Shown piece after piece: positions 55,609 through 64,000 of a stretch of 64,000 nt of DNA (positions are counted from its first letter, which is position 1; each line of letters begins with the position of its first letter). The translations under genes were made by a program, and so were the position numbers. This DNA is from Lwoffella lincolnii (lineage in GTDB: Bacteria > Pseudomonadota > Gammaproteobacteria > Pseudomonadales > Moraxellaceae): assembly GCF_002014765.1 (NCBI RefSeq), contig NZ_MUYT01000001.1, positions 186,001 to 250,000 of the forward strand. Reading direction: 5' to 3'. The notes under the pieces are model-generated. The model made no database searches. It was given only the letters and a program-made list of their open reading frames with translations, and was not told the DNA's origin.

Positions 55609-56466
55609 ATGACCACCACCACACCCAGTCCAAATACTCAAAAGACGCATCACAAGACGCATATTGTGATTCCTGCACGCCATAAAAGCAGTCGTTTGCC
55701 AGGAAAGCCATTATTGCCCATTCATGGTAAACCCATGATTTTATGGGTGGCTCAAAAAGCAAGTTTGGCAACCTTTGCAGATGATTTGACCATTGCCACC
55801 GATGACAAACGCATTGCTGATGTGTGCAGGCATGCAGGTTATGATGTGCTGATGACCGATGTTAATCATGCGTCAGGCACGGACAGACTGGCTGAGGTGG
55901 TTACCATCAAAGGCTGGGCAGATGATGACATTGTGATAAATATGCAGGGTGATGAGCCGTTAGTACCTCCGTTACTCCTTGAACAGACCAAAAATTTATT
56001 GCTAAAAAGCCACGATGCGGTCATGGCGACTTTGTGTGAGCCCATTCATTCATATGAAGAATTGATGCGTCCATCTGTGGTTAAAGTGGTGGCTGATAAA
56101 CATAACCATGCCTTGTATTTTAGCCGTGCTGGCATTCCTTGTGACCGAGAACACGCCTTGGCAATGGTCAATAATCGCCAAACCTCAAATGCTCAAACCC
56201 CAGAATTTCAAGCTCAAAAAGCCCCAACCCATGCCTATCGTCATTTGGGTTTATATGCGTATCGGGTTGCCATGCTCAAAGCATTTGGTGGTTGGCAAAT
56301 GGGCATGCTTGAGCAGTTAGAAGCCCTAGAACAGCTTAGGGTATTAGAACAAGGAAAAAAGATAGCGATTGACATTGCCTTAACCAGCTTACCTGCTGGT
56401 GTGGACACGCAAGCTGACTTGGATAGACTCAATCAGTTACCACTGACAGCATTTGGTGGTGTGTGA
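55609..56466 (+). CDS. kdsB: 3-deoxy-manno-octulosonate cytidylyltransferase
   Basis: Makes CMP-Kdo for lipopolysaccharide core. HIVIPARHKSSRLPGKPLL, DDLTIATDDKRIADV, NHASGTDRLAEV, VINMQGDEPLVPP, and YFSRAGIPCDR through HLGLYAYR are the family blocks. 285 residues; a stretch with NRQTSNAQTPEFQAQK at about residue 190 and the duplicated LEQLEALEQLRVLEQ are additions relative to E. coli. A good AGGAAA site precedes the ATG. It ends directly against holB. Confidence 0.95.
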   Translation: MTTTTPSPNTQKTHHKTHIVIPARHKSSRLPGKPLLPIHGKPMILWVAQKASLATFADDLTIATDDKRIADVCRHAGYDVLMTDVNHASGTDRLAEVVTIKGWADDDIVINMQGDEPLVPPLLLEQTKNLLLKSHDAVMATLCEPIHSYEELMRPSVVKVVADKHNHALYFSRAGIPCDREHALAMVNNRQTSNAQTPEFQAQKAPTHAYRHLGLYAYRVAMLKAFGGWQMGMLEQLEALEQLRVLEQGKKIAIDIALTSLPAGVDTQADLDRLNQLPLTAFGGV

Positions 56467-57573
56467 ATGACGCCTACAGATAAGATGGTGCGTGGTGATG
56501 ACTTAGGTTCACAAGCATTTGTAACACAATTACCATGGCAACAACCACTATGGCAACGGCTGACGAGTAAATTCTTGACCAATGATGGCCTACCACATGC
56601 CATATTGGCAGGGGGGCGAACAGGCATTGGTAAACGTGCGTTTGTATGGCGGTGGGTGGCATGGCAGTTGTGCCAAAACAAAGCCACATCACCACAGATG
56701 GCTTGTGGTCATTGTCAAAGTTGTCAATGGTTGCAGGCAGGTAATCATCCAAATTTGCGAGTATTACCAAGCGACTCATTGCCCATTGCCCATACTGACA
56801 CATCTGACAAGCGTGTTTATGCTGATGGTACTGGTATCAAAGTTGATGATATCCGCAGTATCCAAGATTTTGCCAATCAAGGCAGTCAAGGCTTGCGTAT
56901 CATGGTGTTTGTCCATGCAGAAAACATGACCGTGGCAGCCGCCAATGCGTTATTAAAAACGCTAGAAGAACCCAACCCCCACACACAGCTGATATTAATC
57001 AGCGACCAACCAAGCAAACTGTTGCCCACCATTCGCAGTCGCACACAAGCATTGCCTTTATCGAACATTCCTTTATCTGTTGCCAAAGCATACGTTTCGA
57101 CTGCTTTGGCTGATAAAACCGACGCACAGATAAGCCAACTGCTCACCTTAACAGACAATGCCCCAATGGCGGCAATTGAGTTGGCACAAAAACGCTGGTA
57201 TCAGATGCAATCTGAGTGGCTTGGTACTTGGCAAGCACTGGCCAGCCAAAAACGCACCCCTGTGCAGGCAAGTGATTATTGGCAAAGTCATCTGCCCTTA
57301 ATGGAATTTATTGAGCTGTCGTTAATGATGCTTGTTGCGATACAAAAATGGCAATCACAACCATGGCAATCACAACAAAAGGCCCAACATCAGCCAGACG
57401 AGATGAATATTGGCATTGATTTATCAAACATACATCTGCAAAACATGCCAAGCTTTACTGCCACCATGATGTTACAAAACCAACTGTATGACATGCAACG
57501 GTCTTTAAGGCAAAATGTGCAAGATAAAATTATCTATGATGCCTTGATGCAAAAGCTTGCCCAATTATGGTAA
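56467..57573 (+). CDS. holB: DNA polymerase III delta' subunit
   Basis: Clamp-loader subunit. AGGRTGIGKRAFVWRWV is the degenerate P-loop region, the zinc-binding cysteines are CGHCQSCQW with an upstream Cys in QLCQNK, VDDIRSIQDFANQGSQG follows, and NALLKTLEEPNPHTQLILIS leads to IRSRTQALPL. 368 residues, near the 334 of E. coli. It begins on the base after the kdsB stop codon, so translation is likely coupled. A duplicated KWQSQPWQSQ lies near residue 300. Confidence 0.9.
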   Translation: MTPTDKMVRGDDLGSQAFVTQLPWQQPLWQRLTSKFLTNDGLPHAILAGGRTGIGKRAFVWRWVAWQLCQNKATSPQMACGHCQSCQWLQAGNHPNLRVLPSDSLPIAHTDTSDKRVYADGTGIKVDDIRSIQDFANQGSQGLRIMVFVHAENMTVAAANALLKTLEEPNPHTQLILISDQPSKLLPTIRSRTQALPLSNIPLSVAKAYVSTALADKTDAQISQLLTLTDNAPMAAIELAQKRWYQMQSEWLGTWQALASQKRTPVQASDYWQSHLPLMEFIELSLMMLVAIQKWQSQPWQSQQKAQHQPDEMNIGIDLSNIHLQNMPSFTATMMLQNQLYDMQRSLRQNVQDKIIYDALMQKLAQLW

Positions 57574-57620
57574 GCTTATGACTGATTTCATCACTGATGT
57601 ATGGACTAGGAGACACTTTT

Positions 57621-57974
57621 ATGGCAATGCCAGGTCGTGGTGGTGCAGGTATTTTAACCTGTAACATTCAAAATATTGACGTACTTTATACCAGTTATTT
57701 GCCCTTTATTGAACGTGGGGCAATTTTTGTTCCCAGTGACCGCCAACACCAATTAGGGCAAGAGCTGTTTGTGGCGTTTACCTTACCCGGCTCAAGCGAG
57801 CGTATTCCTTTAAATGGTAAAGTGGTGTGGCTTAATCAAAAACCCAGTGCAGGTCGTCCAGCAGGCTTTGCCATTCAATTTGGCAATGATGTCATCGGGC
57901 AGCAGATGAAAAATGAAGTTGAACGCCTATTGGCAGGTAAGTTGGATTCCCAACAGACAACGTATACCATGTAG
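57621..57974 (+). CDS. pilZ: PilZ-domain type IV pilus protein
   Basis: 117 residues. GGAGILTCNIQNIDVLYTSYLPFIERGAIFVPS and GKVVWLNQKPSAGRPAGFAIQF match the type IV pilus assembly PilZ of Pseudomonas and Acinetobacter. The RxxxR and (D/N)xSxxG motifs that bind cyclic di-GMP in other PilZ domains are missing, as in the pilus-specific PilZ. I use the ATG at 57621, with AGGAG 9 bp upstream. It follows holB, its usual neighbour. Confidence 0.85.
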   Translation: MAMPGRGGAGILTCNIQNIDVLYTSYLPFIERGAIFVPSDRQHQLGQELFVAFTLPGSSERIPLNGKVVWLNQKPSAGRPAGFAIQFGNDVIGQQMKNEVERLLAGKLDSQQTTYTM

Positions 57975-58118
57975 CGTTTGGTTTATCCAACTTGATGCAC
58001 ATTTAGCCCCAATAAACATTAGGACATGTCTTAATATGCCGTGGCTAAATGTGGCTAACTTTGAATTTAACTTCTAAAAAATCTAACTTCTAAATATGGT
58101 TGGGTATGGCATGGTGTG

Positions 58119-58550
58119 TTAGCTGGCTTTGACAACCACGGTTTTCGCCATTTTATCGTGCCAGCTTTGGTTTTTCTTGTCAAAAATCACCCAAAAATAA
58201 CCCAAGCAAAACACCACTGCCGAGACGAGATAGCCAAAGTAACGAATGATGCCCTGAGTGGGGGTGATGTGATTGCCTGTTTTTTCATCTAATACTTTAA
58301 GGTTAAATATCAGCTTGCCTGGTGTGCCAGCAAACTTTATCCACATAAACACAGACCCCACAAAGGGCAATACCGTATTTATTAAAAAATCAATCACGCC
58401 TAAATATAAGCTTTCAGACGTAAAATAAGCGTCACCATAGATGGCATACATGATGGGGAAAATGACCAACATCATGATGATGGCGTCTATGATGGTTGCC
58501 AACAGCCTAACACCAAAGCCAGCATAGGTGTAATGAGTGTTATCATTCAT
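58119..58550 (-). CDS. RDD-family membrane protein
   Basis: 143 residues. YAGFGVRLLATIIDAIIMM carries the Arg and Asp-Asp-type signature of the RDD family, followed by three or four membrane helices (FLINTVLPFVGSVFMWI; YFGYLVSAVVFCLGYFWVIF) and the conserved AGTPGKLIFNLKVLDE and QSWHDKMAKT blocks. Function is unknown, though some RDD proteins affect ion transport. It is a single gene between pilZ and the divergent prfA. Confidence 0.85.
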   Translation of the reverse strand: MNDNTHYTYAGFGVRLLATIIDAIIMMLVIFPIMYAIYGDAYFTSESLYLGVIDFLINTVLPFVGSVFMWIKFAGTPGKLIFNLKVLDEKTGNHITPTQGIIRYFGYLVSAVVFCLGYFWVIFDKKNQSWHDKMAKTVVVKAS

Positions 58551-58895
58551 ATCGTTTAATTCTCCTTAAGTAATCGAACCGATTCGATGTTGTTCTTGAA
58601 GTTGTTTTTGAAGTTGTTTTGGGTGTGTTGCCACAGTTTGGTTTTGCGACAATGAAAAAAACGTTAAAAACCATCAATTTGAGCTGAATAATATCGCATA
58701 ATTATCAAGCTTGGCAACAAGTCAAATAATAAAAATCAGCAGATGCGGTAAAATTATGGCAAAATAGCATGTTGAACAAAAACAGCATGTCTAAACAATG
58801 AGTGTCATGCGATGGTCATGCGCTGACTGAAACGCTGACTGACAATTGCTGACTGACATTTTATGTAATGACAATTTATGGCTTAATGAGAAATT
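58551..58895. other. 345-bp gap between the RDD gene and prfA
   Basis: Contains a 12-bp duplication of TTGAAGTTGTTT (58595-58620) and three copies of GCTGACTGA (58822-58858). AT-rich stretches near 58690-58770 could hold promoters for both genes, but none matches well enough to mark. No gene seen. Confidence 0.5.
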
Positions 58896-59978
58896 ATGAA
58901 AGCATCTTTACGAGAAAGCCTTGACCAAATGATTGACCGCTATGAAGAAGTTACCCATTTGTTATCAGATCCTGATGTCATCAACGACAATGCCAAATTC
59001 CGTGATTTATCCGTAGAGCATAGCGAGCTGACCGACATCACCCATCTTTGGCAACGCTACCGACAAACTGAAGCTGACTTGACCACTGCCCACGAGATGC
59101 TAGATGACCCAGACATGAAGCAGATGGCACAAGAAGAGATTGAGAATGCCAAAGCACAGCTTGCCAGTATTGAAGAAAAACTTAACGTCATGTTATTGCC
59201 CAAAGACCCCAACGATAAAGTACCAGCGTTTTTAGAGATTAGAGCAGGCACAGGTGGTGATGAAGCGGCGATTTTTAGTGGTGATTTGTTCCGCATGTAT
59301 GAACGCTATGCCCAATCACAAGGCTGGCAGGTGGAAATACTGTCTACCAACGAAGGTGAGCATGGCGGTTATAAAGAAATCATCAGCCGAATATCAGGCA
59401 CTGATGTGTATGGTCGCTTAAAATTTGAAAGTGGGGCTCATCGTGTGCAACGTGTGCCAGAAACCGAAAGCCAAGGGCGAGTACACACATCAGCATGTAC
59501 TGTGGCAGTCATGCCTGAAGTTGAGATTGATGACAGTGTGGACTTAAACCCAGCTGACATCAAAATGGATACGTTTCGCTCCAGTGGGGCAGGGGGGCAA
59601 CATGTCAATACCACAGACTCAGCGGTACGATTAACGCACATTCCCACAGGCACGGTGGTAGAATGCCAACAAGAACGCAGTCAGCACAAAAACCGTGATA
59701 AAGCCATGAAAATGCTGGTGGCAAAAATTCAGCAAGACAAAGTACAAAAACAAGTCGATGCGGCAAGTAGCTTACGCCGTAATTTGGTTGGTAGTGGCGA
59801 TCGCAGTGAACGCATTCGCACCTATAACTTTCCCCAAGGACGCATGACCGACCATCGCATCAATCTGACTTTATATAAATTAGATGCCATCATGGAAGGA
59901 GATTTAACTGAGCTTTTAGACAGCCTATTGCGTGAACATCAAGCTGATTTGATGGCGAGTGTGAGTGGCGAGAATTGA
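58896..59978 (+). CDS. prfA: Peptide chain release factor 1
   Basis: Recognises UAA and UAG. The PxT-type anticodon loop lies in [18 protein letters not shown], and the catalytic GGQ in [18 protein letters not shown]. 360 residues, the same as E. coli RF1 (PrfA and not PrfB, which would have SPF). The usual neighbours hemA and prmC are absent. Confidence 0.97.
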   Translation: MKASLRESLDQMIDRYEEVTHLLSDPDVINDNAKFRDLSVEHSELTDITHLWQRYRQTEADLTTAHEMLDDPDMKQMAQEEIENAKAQLASIEEKLNVMLLPKDPNDKVPAFLEIRAGTGGDEAAIFSGDLFRMYERYAQSQGWQVEILSTNEGEHGGYKEIISRISGTDVYGRLKFESGAHRVQRVPETESQGRVHTSACTVAVMPEVEIDDSVDLNPADIKMDTFRSSGAGGQHVNTTDSAVRLTHIPTGTVVECQQERSQHKNRDKAMKMLVAKIQQDKVQKQVDAASSLRRNLVGSGDRSERIRTYNFPQGRMTDHRINLTLYKLDAIMEGDLTELLDSLLREHQADLMASVSGEN

Positions 59979-60019
59979 GTGGCGAATAATTTGTAAATTA
60001 ACTTTTTTGGATAATTGTT

Positions 60020-60505
60020 ATGGGTATGTATTGTGATTTGATTGCTTTACCAAGTGATAAAATTGATGATTATCTTAATGATGAAGAATTTGAAAGTGAT
60101 GATTATCCGACTTGCAGTTTGGATAAAATGTGGCACGGTTTAAATTTTATTTTAAATTCCATTAAAAATAATGAAATAAACCATAAAGTGCTAGAATATG
60201 TGATTTTTGGTGAAGATTGTTTGAACCCAGAAGTTACCGAAGATGGCGATTTTCCAACCAATTATAATAAGGTAGAAACCGTTAATCAATTAGCGGTTGA
60301 ATTAAAAAAAATTAATTTTTTAGAATTGATTAAACAAGTAGATTTTAAAGAATTATCAAAAGCCGAAATTTATCCAAATGTTTGGGACGATGACAGTGAA
60401 ATTGATGATATTAAAGAAGGTTTGCAAGATTATTTTGCCAATCTTGTTAAATTTTATCAAATAGCATCAGATAAAAGCTATGTGGTTTTATCATATATTG
60501 GATAA
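60020..60505 (+). CDS. DUF1877 (YfbM-like) family protein
   Basis: 161 residues, strongly acidic. MGMYCDLIALPSDKI, CSLDKMWHGLNFIL, AEIYPNVWDDD and LVKFYQIASDKSYVVLSYIG follow the DUF1877 pattern (family member YfbM in E. coli). The function is unknown; some members occur beside toxin genes, but I see no toxin here. It is very AT-rich compared with prfA and lysS, so it may have been acquired with the next gene, which starts 5 bp downstream. Confidence 0.8.
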   Translation: MGMYCDLIALPSDKIDDYLNDEEFESDDYPTCSLDKMWHGLNFILNSIKNNEINHKVLEYVIFGEDCLNPEVTEDGDFPTNYNKVETVNQLAVELKKINFLELIKQVDFKELSKAEIYPNVWDDDSEIDDIKEGLQDYFANLVKFYQIASDKSYVVLSYIG

Positions 60506-60510
60506 TCAAA

Positions 60511-60966
60511 ATGCTTAAAAAAATCCTTTACTTTTCGTTGATTGGTTTGCTATCGGCTTGTACCCAAAATCACTTGACAATGGATAATAAAACAAATAAC
60601 GAGACGCCAAAACCAATAAACCAAACCCTATTGGCTAATAAACCTTTAACTGCCAAAGACATCAAACACCCACAAGGCAAAACCGCAACCCCTAGCGAGA
60701 TTGCCAAATGCCAAAGACAAGGTGAAAAAATTAGCCCACAAGGATTAGGATAATTTGATTTTTGTGTGGTGGAATTTACCGACAAAGAAAAAGTGTGTAC
60801 GGACGGTAGTCAATGCCAAGCAGGGCGGTGTGTTACTGATGGACAATCTTTTGATGATGAAGTTGGCACACTTGTCAAAGGCGTATGCCCAAGCAATAAT
60901 GTGCCATTTGGTTGTTATGGCACGGTCAATAAAGGTCAATTTGGTGGGTTTTTGTGTGTGGATTAA
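60511..60966 (+). pseudogene. Cys-rich lipoprotein gene interrupted by an in-frame stop
   Basis: The first part (80 residues) has a lipoprotein signal (YFSLIGLLSAC). It ends at TAA 60751-60753 after KISPQGLG. The same frame then continues without any shift through FDFCVVEFTDKEKVCTDGS and six more cysteines, ending GGFLCVD at 60966. One base change at the stop would restore a 151-residue protein with a lipoprotein N-terminus and a disulfide-rich C-terminal domain. I do not recognise the family. A GTG at 60766 allows separate translation of the second part but has no ribosome site. Confidence 0.7.
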
Positions 60967-60990
60967 CAAAATACAACCAAGCTAAATCGC

Positions 60991-61053
60991 AAGGTGTGTA
61001 TTATGCACCAATTTTTAGAAAAATAGTTAATTATGGTGCGTGATACGCACCTT
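60991..61053. repeat. Long inverted repeat of REP-like palindromes before lysS
   Basis: AAGGTGTGTATTATGCACC (60991-61009) can pair with GGTGCGTGATACGCACCTT (61035-61053) over all 19 positions, three of them G-U wobbles, around a loop of about 25 nt. The right arm is itself a perfect palindrome, GGTGCGT-GAT-ACGCACC. No T-run follows. It resembles REP/BIME-type elements or a decayed miniature mobile element. Confidence 0.7.
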
Positions 61054-61105
61054 ACACTTATTTAAACAAACAATTTAATTTTTAAATTTAACTAAGGTTT
61101 TAATT

Positions 61106-62629
61106 ATGTCAAAAGAGCCCCAAACCCCAGAAACGCAAATCAGCGAAAATGATTTAATTGCTCAACGACTTACCAAATTGCAAGAATTGCAAACAAAAGC
61201 CCAAGCCAATGGCAAAACTGCTTATCCAAATACTTTTAAGCGTGAAGATTACGCCCAAGATTTGCAAGAAAAATTCGCTAATGTGGATAAAGAAACCATT
61301 GAAAATGGCGAAAAAGTCTATGCCAAAGTGGCAGGGCGAATCATGCTTAACCGTGGCTCATTTATGGTACTGCAAGACATGACTGGGCGTATTCAGTTGT
61401 ATGTTGCTCGCAAAGAATTGAATGATGACACACTTGCCTTAATCAAAAGCTTGGATTTGGGTGATATTGTGGCGGTCAATGGTCATATTGGTCGTTCTGG
61501 CAAAGGTGATTTGTATGTGCATATTGAGACCCTTGAGTTATTAACCAAATCTTTGCGTCCACTGCCTGATAAATTTCACGGTTTAAGCGACACCGAAGCC
61601 CGTTATCGCAGTCGTCATCTTGATTTGATGACCAATGATGACAGTCGTCATGCTTTTATCGTGCGTAGCCAAGTCATTGCAGGCATTCGCAAGTTCATGC
61701 TTGGTGAACGCTTTATGGAAGTTGAAACGCCAATGATGCACGTCATTCCAGGCGGAGCGGTGGCTCGTCCGTTTGTTACTCATCACAATGCGTTAGACAT
61801 GCCGTTATTTTTGCGAATTGCCCCAGAGTTGTACCTTAAACGCCTTGTGGTTGGTGGCTTTGAACGGGTGTTTGAGATTAACCGAAATTTTCGCAATGAA
61901 GGCGTATCGGCTCGCCATAACCCAGAATTTACCATGATTGAGTTTTATCAAGCTTATGCTGATTATCAAGATTTGATGAAGTTGACCGAAGAGATGCTTG
62001 AGACTTTGGCAAATGACATTCTTGGCACAACAGAACTGAATTATCAACAAGAAGCGATTAGCTTAAAAGCCCCTTTTGTTCGTTTGCCAATGACCAAAGC
62101 CATTGAAAAATATGCACAAAACTTTGACATGAGCAAAATTAACGACCGTGCGTATTTGGCAGATTATGTCAAAAATGAGCTCAATCAGGAAGTGAAAGAC
62201 ATCTTTGGTATTGGCAAATTACAAACCATTGTGTTTGAAGAAACCGCAGAAACCAGATTGCGTCAGCCAACGTTCATCACTGAATACCCAGCAGAAACAT
62301 CACCACTGGCTCGCCGTAATGATGCCAACCCACAAATTACCGACCGTTTTGAGTTGTTTATTGGTGGGCGAGAGATAGCCAATGGCTTTAGTGAGCTGAA
62401 TGATCCAATAGACCAAGCCGAACGCTTTAGACAACAAGTGGCAGAAAAAGACGCAGGCGATGATGAAGCCATGCACTATGACGCTGAGTTTATTGAAGCG
62501 TTAGAATACGGTTTGCCACCCACAGCAGGGGAGGGTATTGGCATTGATCGTTTGGTGATGTTATTTACCGATGCCCCAAGTATCCGAGATGTGATTTTGT
62601 TCCCCCACATGAGGCGTAAGGAGCAGTGA
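61106..62629 (+). CDS. lysS: Lysyl-tRNA synthetase, class II
   Basis: 507 residues: anticodon-binding OB domain ([19 protein letters not shown]), motif 2 region [20 protein letters not shown], and motif 3 [21 protein letters not shown] close to the C-terminus. [21 protein letters not shown] is motif 1. All residues expected of the bacterial enzyme are there and the length is standard. Confidence 0.97.
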   Translation: MSKEPQTPETQISENDLIAQRLTKLQELQTKAQANGKTAYPNTFKREDYAQDLQEKFANVDKETIENGEKVYAKVAGRIMLNRGSFMVLQDMTGRIQLYVARKELNDDTLALIKSLDLGDIVAVNGHIGRSGKGDLYVHIETLELLTKSLRPLPDKFHGLSDTEARYRSRHLDLMTNDDSRHAFIVRSQVIAGIRKFMLGERFMEVETPMMHVIPGGAVARPFVTHHNALDMPLFLRIAPELYLKRLVVGGFERVFEINRNFRNEGVSARHNPEFTMIEFYQAYADYQDLMKLTEEMLETLANDILGTTELNYQQEAISLKAPFVRLPMTKAIEKYAQNFDMSKINDRAYLADYVKNELNQEVKDIFGIGKLQTIVFEETAETRLRQPTFITEYPAETSPLARRNDANPQITDRFELFIGGREIANGFSELNDPIDQAERFRQQVAEKDAGDDEAMHYDAEFIEALEYGLPPTAGEGIGIDRLVMLFTDAPSIRDVILFPHMRRKEQ

Positions 62630-62684
62630 TGGCACTGATGTCAACATAAGAACAATGATTTTAACACAAGGGCAACAAGTCGCC

Positions 62685-64000
62685 ATGAAAATCAACCACC
62701 ACCAATCTCACCAAACAGCCACCGTTTCAAAACCCAATACGGTGGTCAGCCCATCATCGCAAACAGATACCGAACAGTCCAAACCAAAGCATAGCCAAGC
62801 GGTGGTGATGGGTTTTGAAAGCATTTTAAATGACACGTTTTTATCCATGTATGTGCAATTGGAATTGGCAACGTCATTCAATGCAGGTTATGATGCGGTG
62901 CTTAAAATAGGTAATGCTCGCATTTATCTGTTGTATGACAAAATCGGATTTTTTTCAGATACTGAGCATGTGTCTAAAAATGCCCTACACCAACACAGCC
63001 AAGCGTCAGTGAATGATTTGATAAAACGACACCTTAACATTCAGCAACGCCTGCCAAACCAACGCCCGCCAAATCATAAAGACACTCAGCAAAGCGGTCA
63101 GTCGCCAAAGACGTTTTTTGTGGGACTGTCAGATTTATCAGTCACCTTTAATGAACAAGATTATCAAATCAACCACCAGTTTGGCAGTGCGTATTTTCAA
63201 GAGCAGTGCGTGCTAGATTATGACGATGCACATCGGGTGCTGTTGGTATATGGATTAAAAAGCTTTGTGCAAATCATTCAAATACTAAACACCCCTGATG
63301 ATTTGGTGGCATTTTTTGAATATCACCGTCAAGCGTTGGTTAATATGACGGTGTATCCCAATGAAATGGTGTTGGCACAGACCTTCATTCATTCGCCTGA
63401 GTTTTATCAGCGAGCATGGCAAGTTGAAAATGAACTTATCAGCATTGGTATGTTGGATAAACATGACACTCGTTTGGTCAATGCCATGCAAAAAGGTGAT
63501 GAACACATCACCAAACAACTGATAGAAAAAATGATGGTTTGCTCAAATATTTGGGTCAAATTGGTGCGTCAGCTGACCCAGCGACTTTATGAAAACACCA
63601 TGACCTTAGATGATAAAGCCAAGCAGATGCTCAGCTTATTGGTGCAAGAATCGCTATACACTCGTATGAAGCTGATGGAAGATGTGCTTGATTATGCCAA
63701 CATGCCATTAGAAGACCGCCGTCAAGGATATGTGTTGTATCAGCATTCCTATAGCGAGTTTGGTCGTCCATACATGTTGATTGTCTATGCCAAAGATTCC
63801 AATAGCTTACTGACACGGCAAAGAATCAACCAAGATAACATGGACTTGCTGATTGACTTAAACAGCGAGTTGCAAGACCCTGTGATGAATGATTTATTTT
63901 TGTTGGGATTTGACATGTCTCAAGCAAATGAAGAAGGGCAAGTTAACGTAACCATGGACGTGTATCATCAACCTGCATCTAAAATGTCAGAACTGGAGCG
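62685..64000 (+). CDS. Unrecognised protein, 3' end outside window
   Basis: An open frame runs from the ATG at 62685 to the window end without a stop: at least 438 residues. An in-frame ATG at 62655 is also possible. The first 40 residues are polar and repeat-prone (HHQSHQ; VVSPSSQTDTEQSKPK), then mixed alpha/beta sequence such as VVMGFESILNDTFLSMYVQLEL, CSNIWVKLVRQLTQRLYENTM and YVLYQHSYSEFGRPYMLIVYAK. No signal peptide or membrane helix is seen in the visible part. I do not know the family. It starts 55 bp after lysS. Confidence 0.7.
   Translation, partial: MKINHHQSHQTATVSKPNTVVSPSSQTDTEQSKPKHSQAVVMGFESILNDTFLSMYVQLELATSFNAGYDAVLKIGNARIYLLYDKIGFFSDTEHVSKNALHQHSQASVNDLIKRHLNIQQRLPNQRPPNHKDTQQSGQSPKTFFVGLSDLSVTFNEQDYQINHQFGSAYFQEQCVLDYDDAHRVLLVYGLKSFVQIIQILNTPDDLVAFFEYHRQALVNMTVYPNEMVLAQTFIHSPEFYQRAWQVENELISIGMLDKHDTRLVNAMQKGDEHITKQLIEKMMVCSNIWVKLVRQLTQRLYENTMTLDDKAKQMLSLLVQESLYTRMKLMEDVLDYANMPLEDRRQGYVLYQHSYSEFGRPYMLIVYAKDSNSLLTRQRINQDNMDLLIDLNSELQDPVMNDLFLLGFDMSQANEEGQVNVTMDVYHQPASKMSELE

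Overview
The window looks like a chromosomal segment of a Moraxella-like member of the Moraxellaceae. It is moderately AT-rich. The gene set matches what is known from Acinetobacter, Psychrobacter and Moraxella. The cluster TbpB/LbpB-type lipoprotein, TbpA/LbpA-type receptor and Slam translocator has the order lbpB-lbpA-orf3 described for Moraxella catarrhalis. I cannot name the species from sequence alone. No rRNA, tRNA, CRISPR array, prophage or insertion sequence was seen. Most of the window is housekeeping DNA.

Layout. 0-1.4 kb: the 3' end of an NnrS-family membrane protein, IscX and a GNAT acetyltransferase. 1.5-4.2 kb: queuosine genes tgt and queA (minus). 4.4-8.1 kb: transcription-repair factor mfd. 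8.1-9.0 kb: an AT-rich islet with an exported orphan, a frameshifted small gene and a Cys-rich microprotein. 9.1-15.7 kb: sbcC and sbcD (minus), split by a plus-strand nuclease lipoprotein gene. 15.8-21.8 kb: aroG, lpxB, a NadR-type kinase, a long FabH-type ketosynthase and PPK2. 22-26.4 kb: thiolase, divergent from a high-molecular-weight FabG and a MaoC hydratase. The gene content and divergent layout resemble the mycobacterial fadA2/fabG4/htdX locus. 26.4-31.1 kb: a serine hydrolase, a small lipoprotein, rpsA and cmk. 31.3-38.9 kb: a Fur-box-preceded iron-acquisition operon. 39-45.7 kb: tadA, ung, clpA, clpS, a membrane coiled-coil protein and hemE (minus). 46-51.7 kb: ihfB, lapA, a Nudix hydrolase, a probable psi subunit of DNA polymerase III, serC, a four-LysM protein and gloB. 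51.8-57.9 kb: a Lon-like protease, then lpxK-kdsB-holB-pilZ. 58-64 kb: an RDD protein, prfA, an AT-rich islet (DUF1877 protein and an interrupted lipoprotein gene), a long inverted repeat, lysS and an unrecognised protein running off the edge.

Functional links. The lbp operon pairs a surface lipoprotein, its TonB-dependent partner and the Slam protein that should export the lipoprotein to the cell surface; a Fur box suggests iron repression. lpxB, lpxK and kdsB serve lipid A and Kdo synthesis. sbcCD, mfd, ung, holB and the holD-like gene serve replication and repair. The thiolase, FabG, MaoC and FabH-type enzymes could together condense, reduce and dehydrate acyl chains.

The most unusual structural theme is many short tandem duplications of 9-22 bp. 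Those inside genes have unit lengths divisible by three and fall in unconserved extensions or linkers (queA, sbcC, lpxB, ppk2, slam, LysM protein, Lon-like protease). Those between genes have units such as 14, 16, 17 and 22 bp. This suggests a frequent small-duplication process filtered by selection on reading frame.
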